Below, piece after piece: positions 40,363 through 47,929 of a stretch of 64,000 nucleotides of DNA. How positions within the stretch are numbered: the first letter of the stretch is position 1; the number at the start of each line of letters is the position of its first letter. The notes below the pieces were generated by a model. It was not told the DNA's origin. It saw only the letters and a program-made list of their open reading frames with translations, and did no database searches. The stretch is from contig DASSKA010000109.1 of the NCBI GenBank assembly GCA_035690905.1, forward strand, positions 1-64,000, written 5' to 3'. The position numbers and the translations under genes were made by a program. This DNA comes from DASSKA01 sp035690905 (GTDB lineage: Bacteria > Actinomycetota > Actinomycetes > Propionibacteriales > Nocardioidaceae).

Positions 40363-41913
40363 CTACCGGCTGTCGGACCCGACCCCGGCCAGGCCCGGGT
40401 GGGGCGCCCGTGCGGTCACGGGGCGGCGCCGACGATAGCCGCTCAGCAGGCCGGCCAGCACCGAAATGCCGGCGATCAGCGCCAGCCCGCGGTCCACCCA
40501 GCCGCCGAACCGGACGCCCGGCGTCAGCCCGGTTCCCAGCTCGATCCCATCCACCAGTACCCGCTGGGTGCGCACCGGTGCCTGGTCGACCACGTGCCCG
40601 TCGGGGGCCACGATCCCGGAGATGCCGTTGGTGGCCGCCACGACGACGTACCGGTCGGACTCGATGGCCCGGAGCCGGGCGATGGCGAACTGCTGCTGGA
40701 GCTGGCCGGTGCCCATGTACGTCGCGTTGTTGGTCTGCACGGTGACCACCTGCGCGCCCAGCCGCATCTCGGTGCGCAGCAGGTCGTCCCAGGCGACCTC
40801 GAAGCAGATCAGGTCACCGACCTTGACCCCGGCCATGTGCACCAGGCCCGGCCTGGTCCCCGGCAGCATGTCGTAGGGGATCTGGTCCAGGCGGCGGAAG
40901 TACGGCGCGATGAGGCTGCGCAACGGGATGTACTCCCCGAACGGCACCGGGTGCTGCTTGGCGTAGCGCTCCCCCGGACCGGTGCGCGGCGACCACACGA
41001 TGCCTTCGTTCTGGTCCTGGTGCGGTCCAGGGCCCAGCACCATCGCGCCGACCAGGACGGGCACCCCGACCCTGTCCACCGCGCCCTGGATCTCCTGGTA
41101 GACCCCGGGGTCCCGGAACGGGTCGATGTCGGTGGAGCTCTCCGGCCAGATCACCAGGTCCGGTTTCGGCCGGGCGCCGGCGGCCACCTGTGCGGCGAAC
41201 CGCTCGGTGGCGTGCACGTGGTTGTCGACCACCGCGTGAGCCTGCGCGAAGGCATCCAGCCCGATCCCCGGAACGTCTCCCTGCACCGCCGCGACGGTCA
41301 CCTGGTGCCCGGAGGCGCGGTGCTGGAGAGGGAAGACGTACGCGAGACTGACCAGCACCCCGGTCACGACGACCGCGGCGACCGCCCGCACCGGCACTCG
41401 GCGCACGCGCAGGACAGCCCACGCCAGCACGGTCCCGAGCAGCGCGACCGCGAAGGTGACCCCGCCGGTGCCGAGGTAGGCGAACAGCGGCGCGAGCGGG
41501 GTGCCGGCGGTCCCGAACGCCAACCTGCCCCAGGGGAACCCCCCGAACGGGAAGATGCTGCGCAGCAGCTCGGCACCGACCCAGCAGCAGGCGGTCCACA
41601 GCGGCCAGCCGGGCAGCCGGGCGACCGCCGCGGTGGCCAGCCCGAGCAGCCCGTAGTAGAGCCCCTCGAACACCGAGAGCATGATCCACGCGTCTGCGCC
41701 GATCACCTGCAGCCACGGCATCAGGGTGAGCATGAACGCGGTCCCGAACACCCAGCCGAGACCGAACCCCCGACGCAGCCGGCTCCCACGACACAGCAGG
41801 GTGAGCGCCGCTGCCCCGGCGGGCAGGAGCAACGCCACGCCGAAAGGCGGGAACCCGAGACCGGTGACCACGCCGGCAAGTGCGGCAAGGGCGAGCAGGA
41901 CGAGCAGCGGCAC
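40363..41913 (-). CDS. lnt: Apolipoprotein N-acyltransferase
   Basis: A 516-residue membrane enzyme that adds the third acyl chain to lipoproteins. Six to seven N-terminal transmembrane segments precede a periplasmic nitrilase domain with the Glu–Lys–Cys triad in VIWPESSTDI, AKQHPVPFGEY and LICFEVAW. It acts with the ppm gene downstream in lipoprotein and glycan export, as in mycobacteria. GTG 41919 lies beside a -10 (TAGGTT, 41920–41925), so GTG 41913, six bases further on, is taken as the leaderless start. The lipoproteins at 29945 and 59165 are plausible clients. Confidence 0.92.
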   Translation of the reverse strand: MPLLVLLALAALAGVVTGLGFPPFGVALLLPAGAAALTLLCRGSRLRRGFGLGWVFGTAFMLTLMPWLQVIGADAWIMLSVFEGLYYGLLGLATAAVARLPGWPLWTACCWVGAELLRSIFPFGGFPWGRLAFGTAGTPLAPLFAYLGTGGVTFAVALLGTVLAWAVLRVRRVPVRAVAAVVVTGVLVSLAYVFPLQHRASGHQVTVAAVQGDVPGIGLDAFAQAHAVVDNHVHATERFAAQVAAGARPKPDLVIWPESSTDIDPFRDPGVYQEIQGAVDRVGVPVLVGAMVLGPGPHQDQNEGIVWSPRTGPGERYAKQHPVPFGEYIPLRSLIAPYFRRLDQIPYDMLPGTRPGLVHMAGVKVGDLICFEVAWDDLLRTEMRLGAQVVTVQTNNATYMGTGQLQQQFAIARLRAIESDRYVVVAATNGISGIVAPDGHVVDQAPVRTQRVLVDGIELGTGLTPGVRFGGWVDRGLALIAGISVLAGLLSGYRRRRPVTARAPHPGLAGVGSDSR

Positions 41914-41919
41914 ACCCAC

Positions 41920-41925
41920 AACCTA
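41920..41925 (-). promoter_or_regulatory. Leaderless -10 for lnt–ppm–fxsA
   Basis: TAGGTT on the minus strand with a six-base spacer to GTG 41913. Confidence 0.45.
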
Positions 41926-42205
41926 TCCGCGGCCACCAGACCCGCACGGAACGGGGGAGAGCCCGGGCCCTTCGGACCGAACCCGCCGCCGCTGGCTGCC
42001 GGCGTCGGGCCCGTTGTCTACTGGGCGCCGGGCTCCCTCCGTGTCCCACCCCGCTGCGACGGCCCTGACTTCCCGGGAGAGCGTGCCCCCTGGTTCGTGG
42101 TACCCGACCCGGTCACGCATCGTCTGAGGACATCAGGCTGTCGGAGCGGCCTGCTTGGAGCGACCCCGGAAGACTGGACAGGACCGGCGGTTCCTGTCAA
42201 CCGCG

Positions 42206-42243
42206 CCCTGACCAGCACATTCGTGAGAATGCGCAGGTCAGGG
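42206..42243. repeat. Two-part dyad in the lnt–kal gap
   Basis: Outer arms CCCTGACC and GGTCAGGG (8 bp) enclose an inner dyad CATTC–GTGA–GAATG. The whole 38 bp could fold as an interrupted hairpin on either strand or serve as a protein site. Confidence 0.5.
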
Positions 42244-42287
42244 ACACCCTGCCGGAGCCGATCGTCGCCGAACTTTTCCTTGCTGCG

Positions 42288-42313
42288 CGGCGTGTCGTGC
42301 CGGCGACACGCCG
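42288..42313 (-). terminator. Hairpin after kal, likely operon terminator
   Basis: CGGCGTGTCG and CGACACGCCG form a 10-bp perfect stem with a 6-nt loop, 43 bp past the kal stop on the minus strand. There is no U tract. It is the best candidate for the end of the kdd–kal operon. Confidence 0.5.
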
Positions 42314-42355
42314 GGAGCGCTCAGCGGCGTCCCTCAGGGACCACCCGGGAGACGC

Positions 42356-42760
42356 TCACTCCGTTCGCCCCTCGGGGACCACCACGGTCCCGGTGGCGGT
42401 GGTCGCCACCACCGGCATGTCGAGCACCCGAGCGGCGGACTCGGAGACCTCCGGGTTGCCGCGCGCCACCACCGTCGCCGTGAAGCTCAGGGTCCGGGAC
42501 CGGCGCCCGACGCGGACCACCTCCGCGGTCACCTCGAGCACGTCGCCGGCGCGCACCGGGGCCCGGAACTGCACCTCGGAGTACGACGCGAACAGCCCCT
42601 CGTCGCCGTCGGTGCGGATGCACACCTCGGTGGCCACATCACCGAACAGGCCGAGCGAGTAGGCGCCGTCGACGAGGTTGCCGGCGTAGTGGGCATGGGA
42701 GTACGGCACGTAACGCCGGTGCGTCACCGTCAGCCCGACCCGGGGGGCCTGGTCGTTCAT
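42356..42760 (-). CDS. kal: 3-Aminobutyryl-CoA ammonia-lyase (hotdog fold)
   Basis: A 134-residue single hotdog-domain protein (VTHRRYVPYSHAHYAGNLVDGAYSL, then VQFRAPVRAGDVLEVTAEVVRVGRRSRTL). Read alone it looks like a MaoC or thioesterase-like protein. Read with its neighbours it is Kal, which removes ammonia from L-3-aminobutyryl-CoA to form crotonyl-CoA, the last dedicated step of lysine fermentation. It overlaps kamE by ATGA and is the last gene of the operon. The assignment rests on context plus length and fold. Confidence 0.85.
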   Translation of the reverse strand: MNDQAPRVGLTVTHRRYVPYSHAHYAGNLVDGAYSLGLFGDVATEVCIRTDGDEGLFASYSEVQFRAPVRAGDVLEVTAEVVRVGRRSRTLSFTATVVARGNPEVSESAARVLDMPVVATTATGTVVVPEGRTE

Positions 42761-43530
42761 GACGCCTTCCTTCCCGGCCGCTGGGTCACCAGCCGGTGCA
42801 CCAGGAAGGAGGCGACGTCCGCGGGCGTCGTACCCCTTCCGAAGACCCGGTCCACGCCCAGGTCGGCGGAGGCGCTCTCGTCGAAACGCGGGCCGCCCAC
42901 GATCAGCAGCGGACGCCGGTCCGCCGGGTAGGCCTCCCGGAACGCCGCCGACATCTCCTTGGTGTTCAGGATGTGCGCGTCACGCTGGGTGACCACCTGC
43001 GAGACCAGCACGGCGTCGGCCTTCTCCTGCCGTGCCCGGGCAACCAGCTCCGGCACGGAGACCTGGGCGCCGAGGTTGACCACCTTGACCTCCCGGTAGT
43101 ACTCCAGGCCCTTCTCCCCCGCGAATCCCTTGATGTTCAAGATCGCGTCGATGCCGACGGTGTGCGCGTCGGTGCCGATGCAGCCACCCACCACCGCCAG
43201 CCGGCGGCGCAGCCCCTTGCGGATGGCCAGGTTGATGTCCTTCGGCGAGAGCAGCGGGTAGTCCCGCTCCACGACCTTCACCTTCGAGGTGTCGACCAGG
43301 TGGTTGACCCGACCGTAGACGACGAAGAACGTGAAGTCGGGGCCCATCGCCTTGGCGTGCACGACGAGCGCCGGGTCGATGCCCATCTTGTTGGCCAGCT
43401 GGGCCGCAGCCCCCTCGGCGACCTTCGAGTGCGGCATCGGCAGCGTGAAGGACACCTGCACCATGCCGTCTCCGGTCGTGTCGCCGTAGGGGCGCAGGAT
43501 CCTGCCCTCGGCGGTCTCCGTCGCCACCAC
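42757..43530 (-). CDS. kamE: Beta-lysine 5,6-aminomutase, beta (B12) subunit
   Basis: A 257-residue subunit of the adenosylcobalamin- and PLP-dependent 5,6-aminomutase. The cobalamin-binding DxHxxG is GTDAHTVGID; just after it ILNIKGFAGEKG holds the lysine expected to bind PLP; the Rossmann part continues with LVSQVVTQRDAHI and LLIVGGPRFD. It moves the terminal amino group of beta-lysine to carbon 5. Start: GTG 43530, sharing its first base with the kamD TAG stop, so it is coupled to kamD. It is normally followed by kal, as here. Confidence 0.94.
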   Translation of the reverse strand: MVATETAEGRILRPYGDTTGDGMVQVSFTLPMPHSKVAEGAAAQLANKMGIDPALVVHAKAMGPDFTFFVVYGRVNHLVDTSKVKVVERDYPLLSPKDINLAIRKGLRRRLAVVGGCIGTDAHTVGIDAILNIKGFAGEKGLEYYREVKVVNLGAQVSVPELVARARQEKADAVLVSQVVTQRDAHILNTKEMSAAFREAYPADRRPLLIVGGPRFDESASADLGVDRVFGRGTTPADVASFLVHRLVTQRPGRKAS

Positions 43531-45098
43531 TACTTGCCCTCCAGGATCTCGCTGGCCGGGTTGTAGTAGCCCGGCGCCTTCTTCGCCACGCCGTCAAGGC
43601 CCTTGCCGCCGTCCGCCGGCCGCTTCATCAGCCCGAACGTGCCGTCCCCGATCGCCTCGAGCAGGCCGTGCTTGCCCTCGTGGGCGAGGATCCGCTCCAG
43701 CAGCTCGATGCTCTCGCCGAGCACCTGTCTGGCGCGCTGGGCGATGAACCCGTCCGGGGCCGGGTGGAAGTCCTCCCCGAGCCGGCCGGCGGCGTTCATC
43801 ACGTAGCGGACGTTCTGCAGGGCCAGGTCGCGGTCGGACAGCCACGGGGTGACCACCGCCTCGGTCATCATCCCGACCAGCAGGATGTCCTGGCCGGTCA
43901 GCGTGCCGACCAGGTTGAAGAACCCGTCGAGCAGGTAGCCGCGGAACACGTCCCCACTCATGTGCCGGGTCGGCGGCATCCACTTCAGCGGTGCCTTCGG
44001 GAACAGGTCCCGGGCGAGCATCGCGTGCGCCAGCTCCATCCGGAAGCTGTCTGGCAGGTCCGGGTCGATCTCGAAGGCGTGCCCCAGGCCCAGCTGCGAG
44101 TCCTCGAGGCCGGCCTCCTTGGCGAAGTACTCGTTGAGCAGCTGCGAGACGGTCACCGTGTGCGCCGCCTCGACCGCGTCGGCGGTGGTCAGGTAGTTGT
44201 CCTCGCCGGTGTTGATGATGATGCCCGCGCGGGCGTGCACCTGCCGGCTGAACCGCTGGTCGACGAACGTCCGGACCGGGTTGATGTCGCGGAACAAGAT
44301 GCCGTACATCGAGTCGTTGAGCATCATGTCCAGCCGCTCCAGCCCGGCCAGCGCGGCGATCTCCGGCATGCACAGGCCGGAGGCGTAGTTGGTCAGCCGG
44401 ACGTAGCGGCCCAGGTCCTTGCTGGACTCGTCCAGGGCAGCCCGCATCAGCCGGAAGTTCTCCTGGGTGGCGTAGGTGCCGGCGAACCCCTCGCGGGTGG
44501 CGCCCTCGGGCACGTAGTCCAGCAGCGACTGGCCGGTGGAGCGGATCACCGCGATGACGTCCGCGCCCTCGCGCGCGGCCTGCTGAGCCTGTGGGATGTC
44601 CTCGTAGATGTCGCCGGTGGCCACGATCAGGTAGATCCACGGCTTGTGGTCCGGGTCGCCGTATCTCTTCACCAGCCGCTGCCGCTCACGCGCCCGGGCG
44701 TCGACCTGCTTGACACCGGCGCCGACCTGCTTGCGGGCCGCGGCCCGGGCCCTGGTCAGGTCGCGGCCCTCGGGGATCCGGAACCGGATCGAACCCGCGG
44801 AGGCCTTCTGGGCCAGCGTGGACAGGTCGTCGGCCTCCCCGCGCACCAGCGCGTCCCAGACCGGGACCGCGACGCCGTGCTCGAGACCGGTGTCGGCGGT
44901 CACCGCGTCCAGCAGCCGGTTCACCCACGGGATGCCGTCGGCGTCCGCGCCGCGCAGCCCCGCCAGCCGCAGCGTGGCCCGCTCCACGGAGACGGTGGTG
45001 TGCTTGCGGGCCAGCTCGACGATCGGCCGACCCGCCTGCCGGGCCAGGCTCCGCGCCTTGCGGACGACCGCCGGGTCGAGGGCCAGCTTGCCCTTCAT
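43530..45098 (-). CDS. kamD: Beta-lysine 5,6-aminomutase, alpha subunit
   Basis: A 522-residue TIM-barrel subunit of the same 5,6-aminomutase (family signatures KPWIYLIVATGDIYEDIPQA, VIRSTGQSLLDYVPEGAT, TYATQENFRLMR, LTNYASGLCMPEIAAL and MMLNDSMYGILFRDIN). It forms the substrate- and adenosyl-radical-binding barrel that pairs with KamE. Length is normal. It overlaps the amidohydrolase upstream by ATGA and kamE downstream by one base, so the whole operon is translationally coupled. No reactivating chaperone gene (kamB/kamC type) is seen in the window. Confidence 0.95.
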   Translation of the reverse strand: MKGKLALDPAVVRKARSLARQAGRPIVELARKHTTVSVERATLRLAGLRGADADGIPWVNRLLDAVTADTGLEHGVAVPVWDALVRGEADDLSTLAQKASAGSIRFRIPEGRDLTRARAAARKQVGAGVKQVDARARERQRLVKRYGDPDHKPWIYLIVATGDIYEDIPQAQQAAREGADVIAVIRSTGQSLLDYVPEGATREGFAGTYATQENFRLMRAALDESSKDLGRYVRLTNYASGLCMPEIAALAGLERLDMMLNDSMYGILFRDINPVRTFVDQRFSRQVHARAGIIINTGEDNYLTTADAVEAAHTVTVSQLLNEYFAKEAGLEDSQLGLGHAFEIDPDLPDSFRMELAHAMLARDLFPKAPLKWMPPTRHMSGDVFRGYLLDGFFNLVGTLTGQDILLVGMMTEAVVTPWLSDRDLALQNVRYVMNAAGRLGEDFHPAPDGFIAQRARQVLGESIELLERILAHEGKHGLLEAIGDGTFGLMKRPADGGKGLDGVAKKAPGYYNPASEILEGK

Positions 45099-46699
45099 GA
45101 AAGTGCTCCTGTCTCTTCGAAGGCGACCTCGCCGTGCACCATGGTCAGCACGCAGCTGGGCAGGTCGAGGTCGGGATGCAGGTCGGGAAGGTGCGGCACG
45201 CCCGCACGCGGGTCGGTGGACCAGGCGGCCACCCGCGGGTCCGGAGTCTGTACGACGAGGTGGCCCGGGACGTCCCAGACGGCCAGACAGGCCGGCGCAC
45301 CGGGCGCGAGCACCCCGCCCTCGTCGCGGCCGGCGGCCCGCCAGCCGCCGCGGGTGTGCGCCGTGAACGCGGCCCGGGCGGTGATCCGCTCATCCGGGTT
45401 CTGGTGCCAGGCGGCAGCCCGCACGGCTCCCCACGGGTCGAACGGGGTGACCGGGGTGTCGGAGCCGAAGGCCAGCGCGATCCCGCTGCGTCCCAGCGAC
45501 GCGTAGGGGTTCATCGGCAGTGCCCGGTCGCTGCCGAGCCGCTGCGCGTACAGCGAGTCGGGGCCGCCCCACAGCTGGTCGAACATCGGCTGCACGCTGG
45601 CCGTGACCCCCAGCTCGGCGAGCACGCCCATCTGCTGGGCGTCGACCATCTCCAGGTGCTCCAACCGATGCCGGCCGGCCACGACCGCTGCCGTTCCGAG
45701 CTCCTCGGCGGCCCGGCAGAAGCCGGCCACCACCTCGGCGACTCCGCGGTCGCCGATGACGTGGAAACCGGCCTGCAAACCGGCGCGGGTGCAGGCCACC
45801 ACGTGGCGGGCGACCTGCTCCGCGTCGAGGTACAGGTGACCGACGGAGTCGGCGTCGGCGTACGGCAGGTGCACCGCCGAGGTCCGTGACCCGATCGAGC
45901 CGTCCACGCACAGGTCACCAGCCGCGCCGGCGCAGCCGAGCTCCCGGGCGGCTTCCACGCCGTCCAGCTCCCCCCAGTAGCCGACCACCTCGGGCACGGC
46001 TGCCTGCGCGGCGACCTCGCGGCAGGTGGTCAGGTCGTCCGGCAGGGACAGCGACGGGGCACCGAGCTCGTGCACCATGCCGAACCCCTGCCGGGCGGCC
46101 AGGTGCAGGGCCTGGCGGATGGCCTCCTCGCGGGCCGACCGCGGCACGATCCGGAACACCGTGTCGCGGGCCCGGTGGTGAGCCTCGCGGGCGACCAGCC
46201 CACTCGGGTCGAACCCGTCGGCGTCCGCGATCCCGTCGCCGGCCTCCAGGAAGGCGGTGTTCACGGCCGCGGAGTGCTCGTCGACGCGGGCCAGGTAGGT
46301 CGGTCGTGACCCGGCCGCCCGGTCCAGCTCCTCCCGGGTGAACGCCCGCCCGTCCGGCCAGCCGGTCTCGTCCCACCCGAAGCCGAGCACGATCGGGACG
46401 TCGGTCCGCGACGCGGCGGCCGCCACGGCGTCCAGCGCGGCCCCCCGGGTCTGGGCGGTGGTCAGGTCCACCCCGGCCATCGCCAGCCCGGTCTGGGCCA
46501 GGTGCACGTGCGAGTCCACGAACGCCGGCGTCACCAGCCGGCCATCGAGGTCCACGACCCGGTCGGCGTTGTCGAGGAAGTGCGCCGCAGCGTCGTCGTC
46601 GCCGGCCCACACCACCTGGCCGTCCTCGACGCACAGCGCCGTCGCGTGCGGGCTGGCCGGGGTGTGGACGTAGCCGCCGCGCAGAACTGTCCGGGTCAC
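45095..46699 (-). CDS. YtcJ-like amidohydrolase embedded in the lysine operon
   Basis: A 534-residue amidohydrolase of the YtcJ/Amidohydro_3 type. The metal-binding HxH is FVDSHVHLAQTG near residue 66; YLDAEQVARHVVACTRAGLQAGFHVIGDRGV and RLEHLEMVDAQQMG supply further His residues; FGSDTPVTPFDPWGAVRAA and LVVWDVPGHLVVQ-like C-terminal strands complete the barrel. It removes an amide or cyclic amide bond; the substrate is unknown. It lies between kdd (43-bp gap) and kamD (ATGA overlap). It is not one of the known lysine-fermentation enzymes, so it may feed an acylated or cyclised lysine derivative into the pathway or remove a side product. The start is GTG 46699. Confidence 0.87.
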   Translation of the reverse strand: MTRTVLRGGYVHTPASPHATALCVEDGQVVWAGDDDAAAHFLDNADRVVDLDGRLVTPAFVDSHVHLAQTGLAMAGVDLTTAQTRGAALDAVAAAASRTDVPIVLGFGWDETGWPDGRAFTREELDRAAGSRPTYLARVDEHSAAVNTAFLEAGDGIADADGFDPSGLVAREAHHRARDTVFRIVPRSAREEAIRQALHLAARQGFGMVHELGAPSLSLPDDLTTCREVAAQAAVPEVVGYWGELDGVEAARELGCAGAAGDLCVDGSIGSRTSAVHLPYADADSVGHLYLDAEQVARHVVACTRAGLQAGFHVIGDRGVAEVVAGFCRAAEELGTAAVVAGRHRLEHLEMVDAQQMGVLAELGVTASVQPMFDQLWGGPDSLYAQRLGSDRALPMNPYASLGRSGIALAFGSDTPVTPFDPWGAVRAAAWHQNPDERITARAAFTAHTRGGWRAAGRDEGGVLAPGAPACLAVWDVPGHLVVQTPDPRVAAWSTDPRAGVPHLPDLHPDLDLPSCVLTMVHGEVAFEETGALS

Positions 46700-46742
46700 G
46701 AGGCCATTGTCCCGTGCGCTGGAAGAGGACGGACAGCGCCTG

Positions 46743-47798
46743 TCACAGCCGCCTCTCGAAGAGGTTTCGCACCCCGTCCTCGGCGCGGAGCAGGCTCATC
46801 GCGTAGTCCGCGTGCCCGGGGGTGTAGCCGTTGCCGATCAGCATGGTGACGTCGGCGGCCAGGCCCTCCGCGCCCAGCGCGGCGGCGCTGAAGGAGGTGG
46901 CCATCGAGAAGAAGATGACGGTCCCCCGCTCGGCGGTGGCCAGGATGGCGCCCCCTTCGCAGCCGGGCACGTCCACGCAGACCACGGTCACGTCGGCCGG
47001 TCCCCCGGCCTCGGTCACCGCCGCAGCCAGGGCCACCGGGTCCCGGGCATCGGCGACAGCGACGGCGTCGGCGAGGCCGGCCGCACCCAGCAGGTCGGCC
47101 TCCTGCTCGTTGGGCACGACTCCGATGGTGCGGGCGGCGCCGGCCTGCCGGGCCGCCGCCAGCGAGAGCGACCCGGACTTGCCGGCGCCGCCGATCACGG
47201 TGACGACCGGCCGCCGTTCGACGTACTCCCGCACCACCCGCTGCGTCAGCGCCGGCGCTCCGCACACGTCCATCACCGACAGGGACAGCTCGACGGGCAG
47301 GTCCTCGGGGATCCGGGCGGCGATCGAGCGCCCGAACAGGATCGCGTAGCCGGCGGCGGGCACCTGCTCGCTCTTGCCGTCCCAGCGCTCGAGGCCGTCC
47401 TCGATCACCAGCGGGGTCAGGGTCAGCGAGACGAGCGTGGCCACCCGGTCGCCGACCTGCAGGCCGAGCGGTGAGGACTCTCCCACCTCCTCGACCCGGC
47501 CGACCAGCATGCCGCCGGAGCCGGTCTCGGGGTTCTGCATCTTGCCGCGGGAGCGGATGATGTCCAGCACCGCCGCGCGCACGGCGTCCCCGTCGCCGCC
47601 GTGGCTGCGTTCGAGCTGCCGGAAGGAGGCCGCGTCGAGGTTGAGCCGCTCCACCCGGATACGCACCTCGTCCGGCCACAGCTCGGCGCGCGTGTCCAGG
47701 CGCTGCGCGGCTTGAGGCAGCACCCCCAGTGGCTCCAGCACCCGGTGCAGGCCGGTCGGGTCCCCGACGGCCAGGGCGGACGACTTCGGGGTGGGCAC
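46743..47798 (-). CDS. kdd: L-erythro-3,5-diaminohexanoate dehydrogenase
   Basis: A 351-residue NAD-dependent dehydrogenase of the medium-chain type (VVTVIGGAGKSGSLSLAAARQAGA is the Rossmann glycine loop; QNPETGSGGMLVGRVEEVG is the N-terminal catalytic region). It oxidises 3,5-diaminohexanoate to 3-keto-5-aminohexanoate. It resembles alcohol dehydrogenases but lacks their catalytic zinc site, as Kdd does. GTG 47798 has GGAGGA six bases upstream; the longer frame has no such site. First gene of the minus-strand operon, divergent from kamA. Confidence 0.92.
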   Translation of the reverse strand: MPTPKSSALAVGDPTGLHRVLEPLGVLPQAAQRLDTRAELWPDEVRIRVERLNLDAASFRQLERSHGGDGDAVRAAVLDIIRSRGKMQNPETGSGGMLVGRVEEVGESSPLGLQVGDRVATLVSLTLTPLVIEDGLERWDGKSEQVPAAGYAILFGRSIAARIPEDLPVELSLSVMDVCGAPALTQRVVREYVERRPVVTVIGGAGKSGSLSLAAARQAGAARTIGVVPNEQEADLLGAAGLADAVAVADARDPVALAAAVTEAGGPADVTVVCVDVPGCEGGAILATAERGTVIFFSMATSFSAAALGAEGLAADVTMLIGNGYTPGHADYAMSLLRAEDGVRNLFERRL

Positions 47799-47829
47799 GG
47801 GCTGTCCTCCACTGATTGGTGTCCGGGGG

Positions 47830-47842
47830 CGCAAATCTTGCG
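47830..47842. promoter_or_regulatory. 13-bp dyad in the kdd–kamA intergenic region
   Basis: CGCAA–ATC–TTGCG is a palindrome with 5-bp arms in the 131-bp gap between kdd and kamA. A second partial half-site, TTTGCG, lies at 47870–47875. This form resembles Lrp/AsnC-family sites, and an Lrp gene lies about 2.5 kb downstream. The link is inferred. Confidence 0.45.
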
Positions 47843-47850
47843 GTTCGTCA

Positions 47851-47881
47851 TTGGACGCACCGGAGATTCTTTGCGTACTCT
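47851..47881 (+). promoter_or_regulatory. Possible kamA promoter
   Basis: TTGGAC (47851–47856) and TACTCT (47876–47881) are separated by 19 bp, a slightly long spacer. The predicted start leaves a leader of about 40 nt before the ribosome site GGAGGG (47917–47922). Confidence 0.4.
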
Positions 47882-47929
47882 GGCATGCGAGGTCCACGTC
47901 ACACAACCGCACCCACGGAGGGAGCATTC

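Larger units (their letters stand above)
41926..42355. other. 430-bp non-coding gap with clustered dyads
   Basis: No convincing gene lies between lnt and kal. The right half holds several inverted repeats: GACAGGA/TCCTGTC (42177–42198), a two-part dyad CCCTGACC…GGTCAGGG enclosing CATTC/GAATG (42206–42243), a 10-bp hairpin (42288–42313) and the palindrome GTCCCT–C–AGGGAC (42329–42341). The left half (41926–42170) shows nothing I can name. It must contain the end of the kal operon and the upstream part of the lnt promoter. Confidence 0.6.

Noticed and set aside
42356..42760. MaoC dehydratase or acyl-CoA thioesterase
   Set aside because: The fold fits, but length and the kamE overlap favour 3-aminobutyryl-CoA ammonia-lyase.
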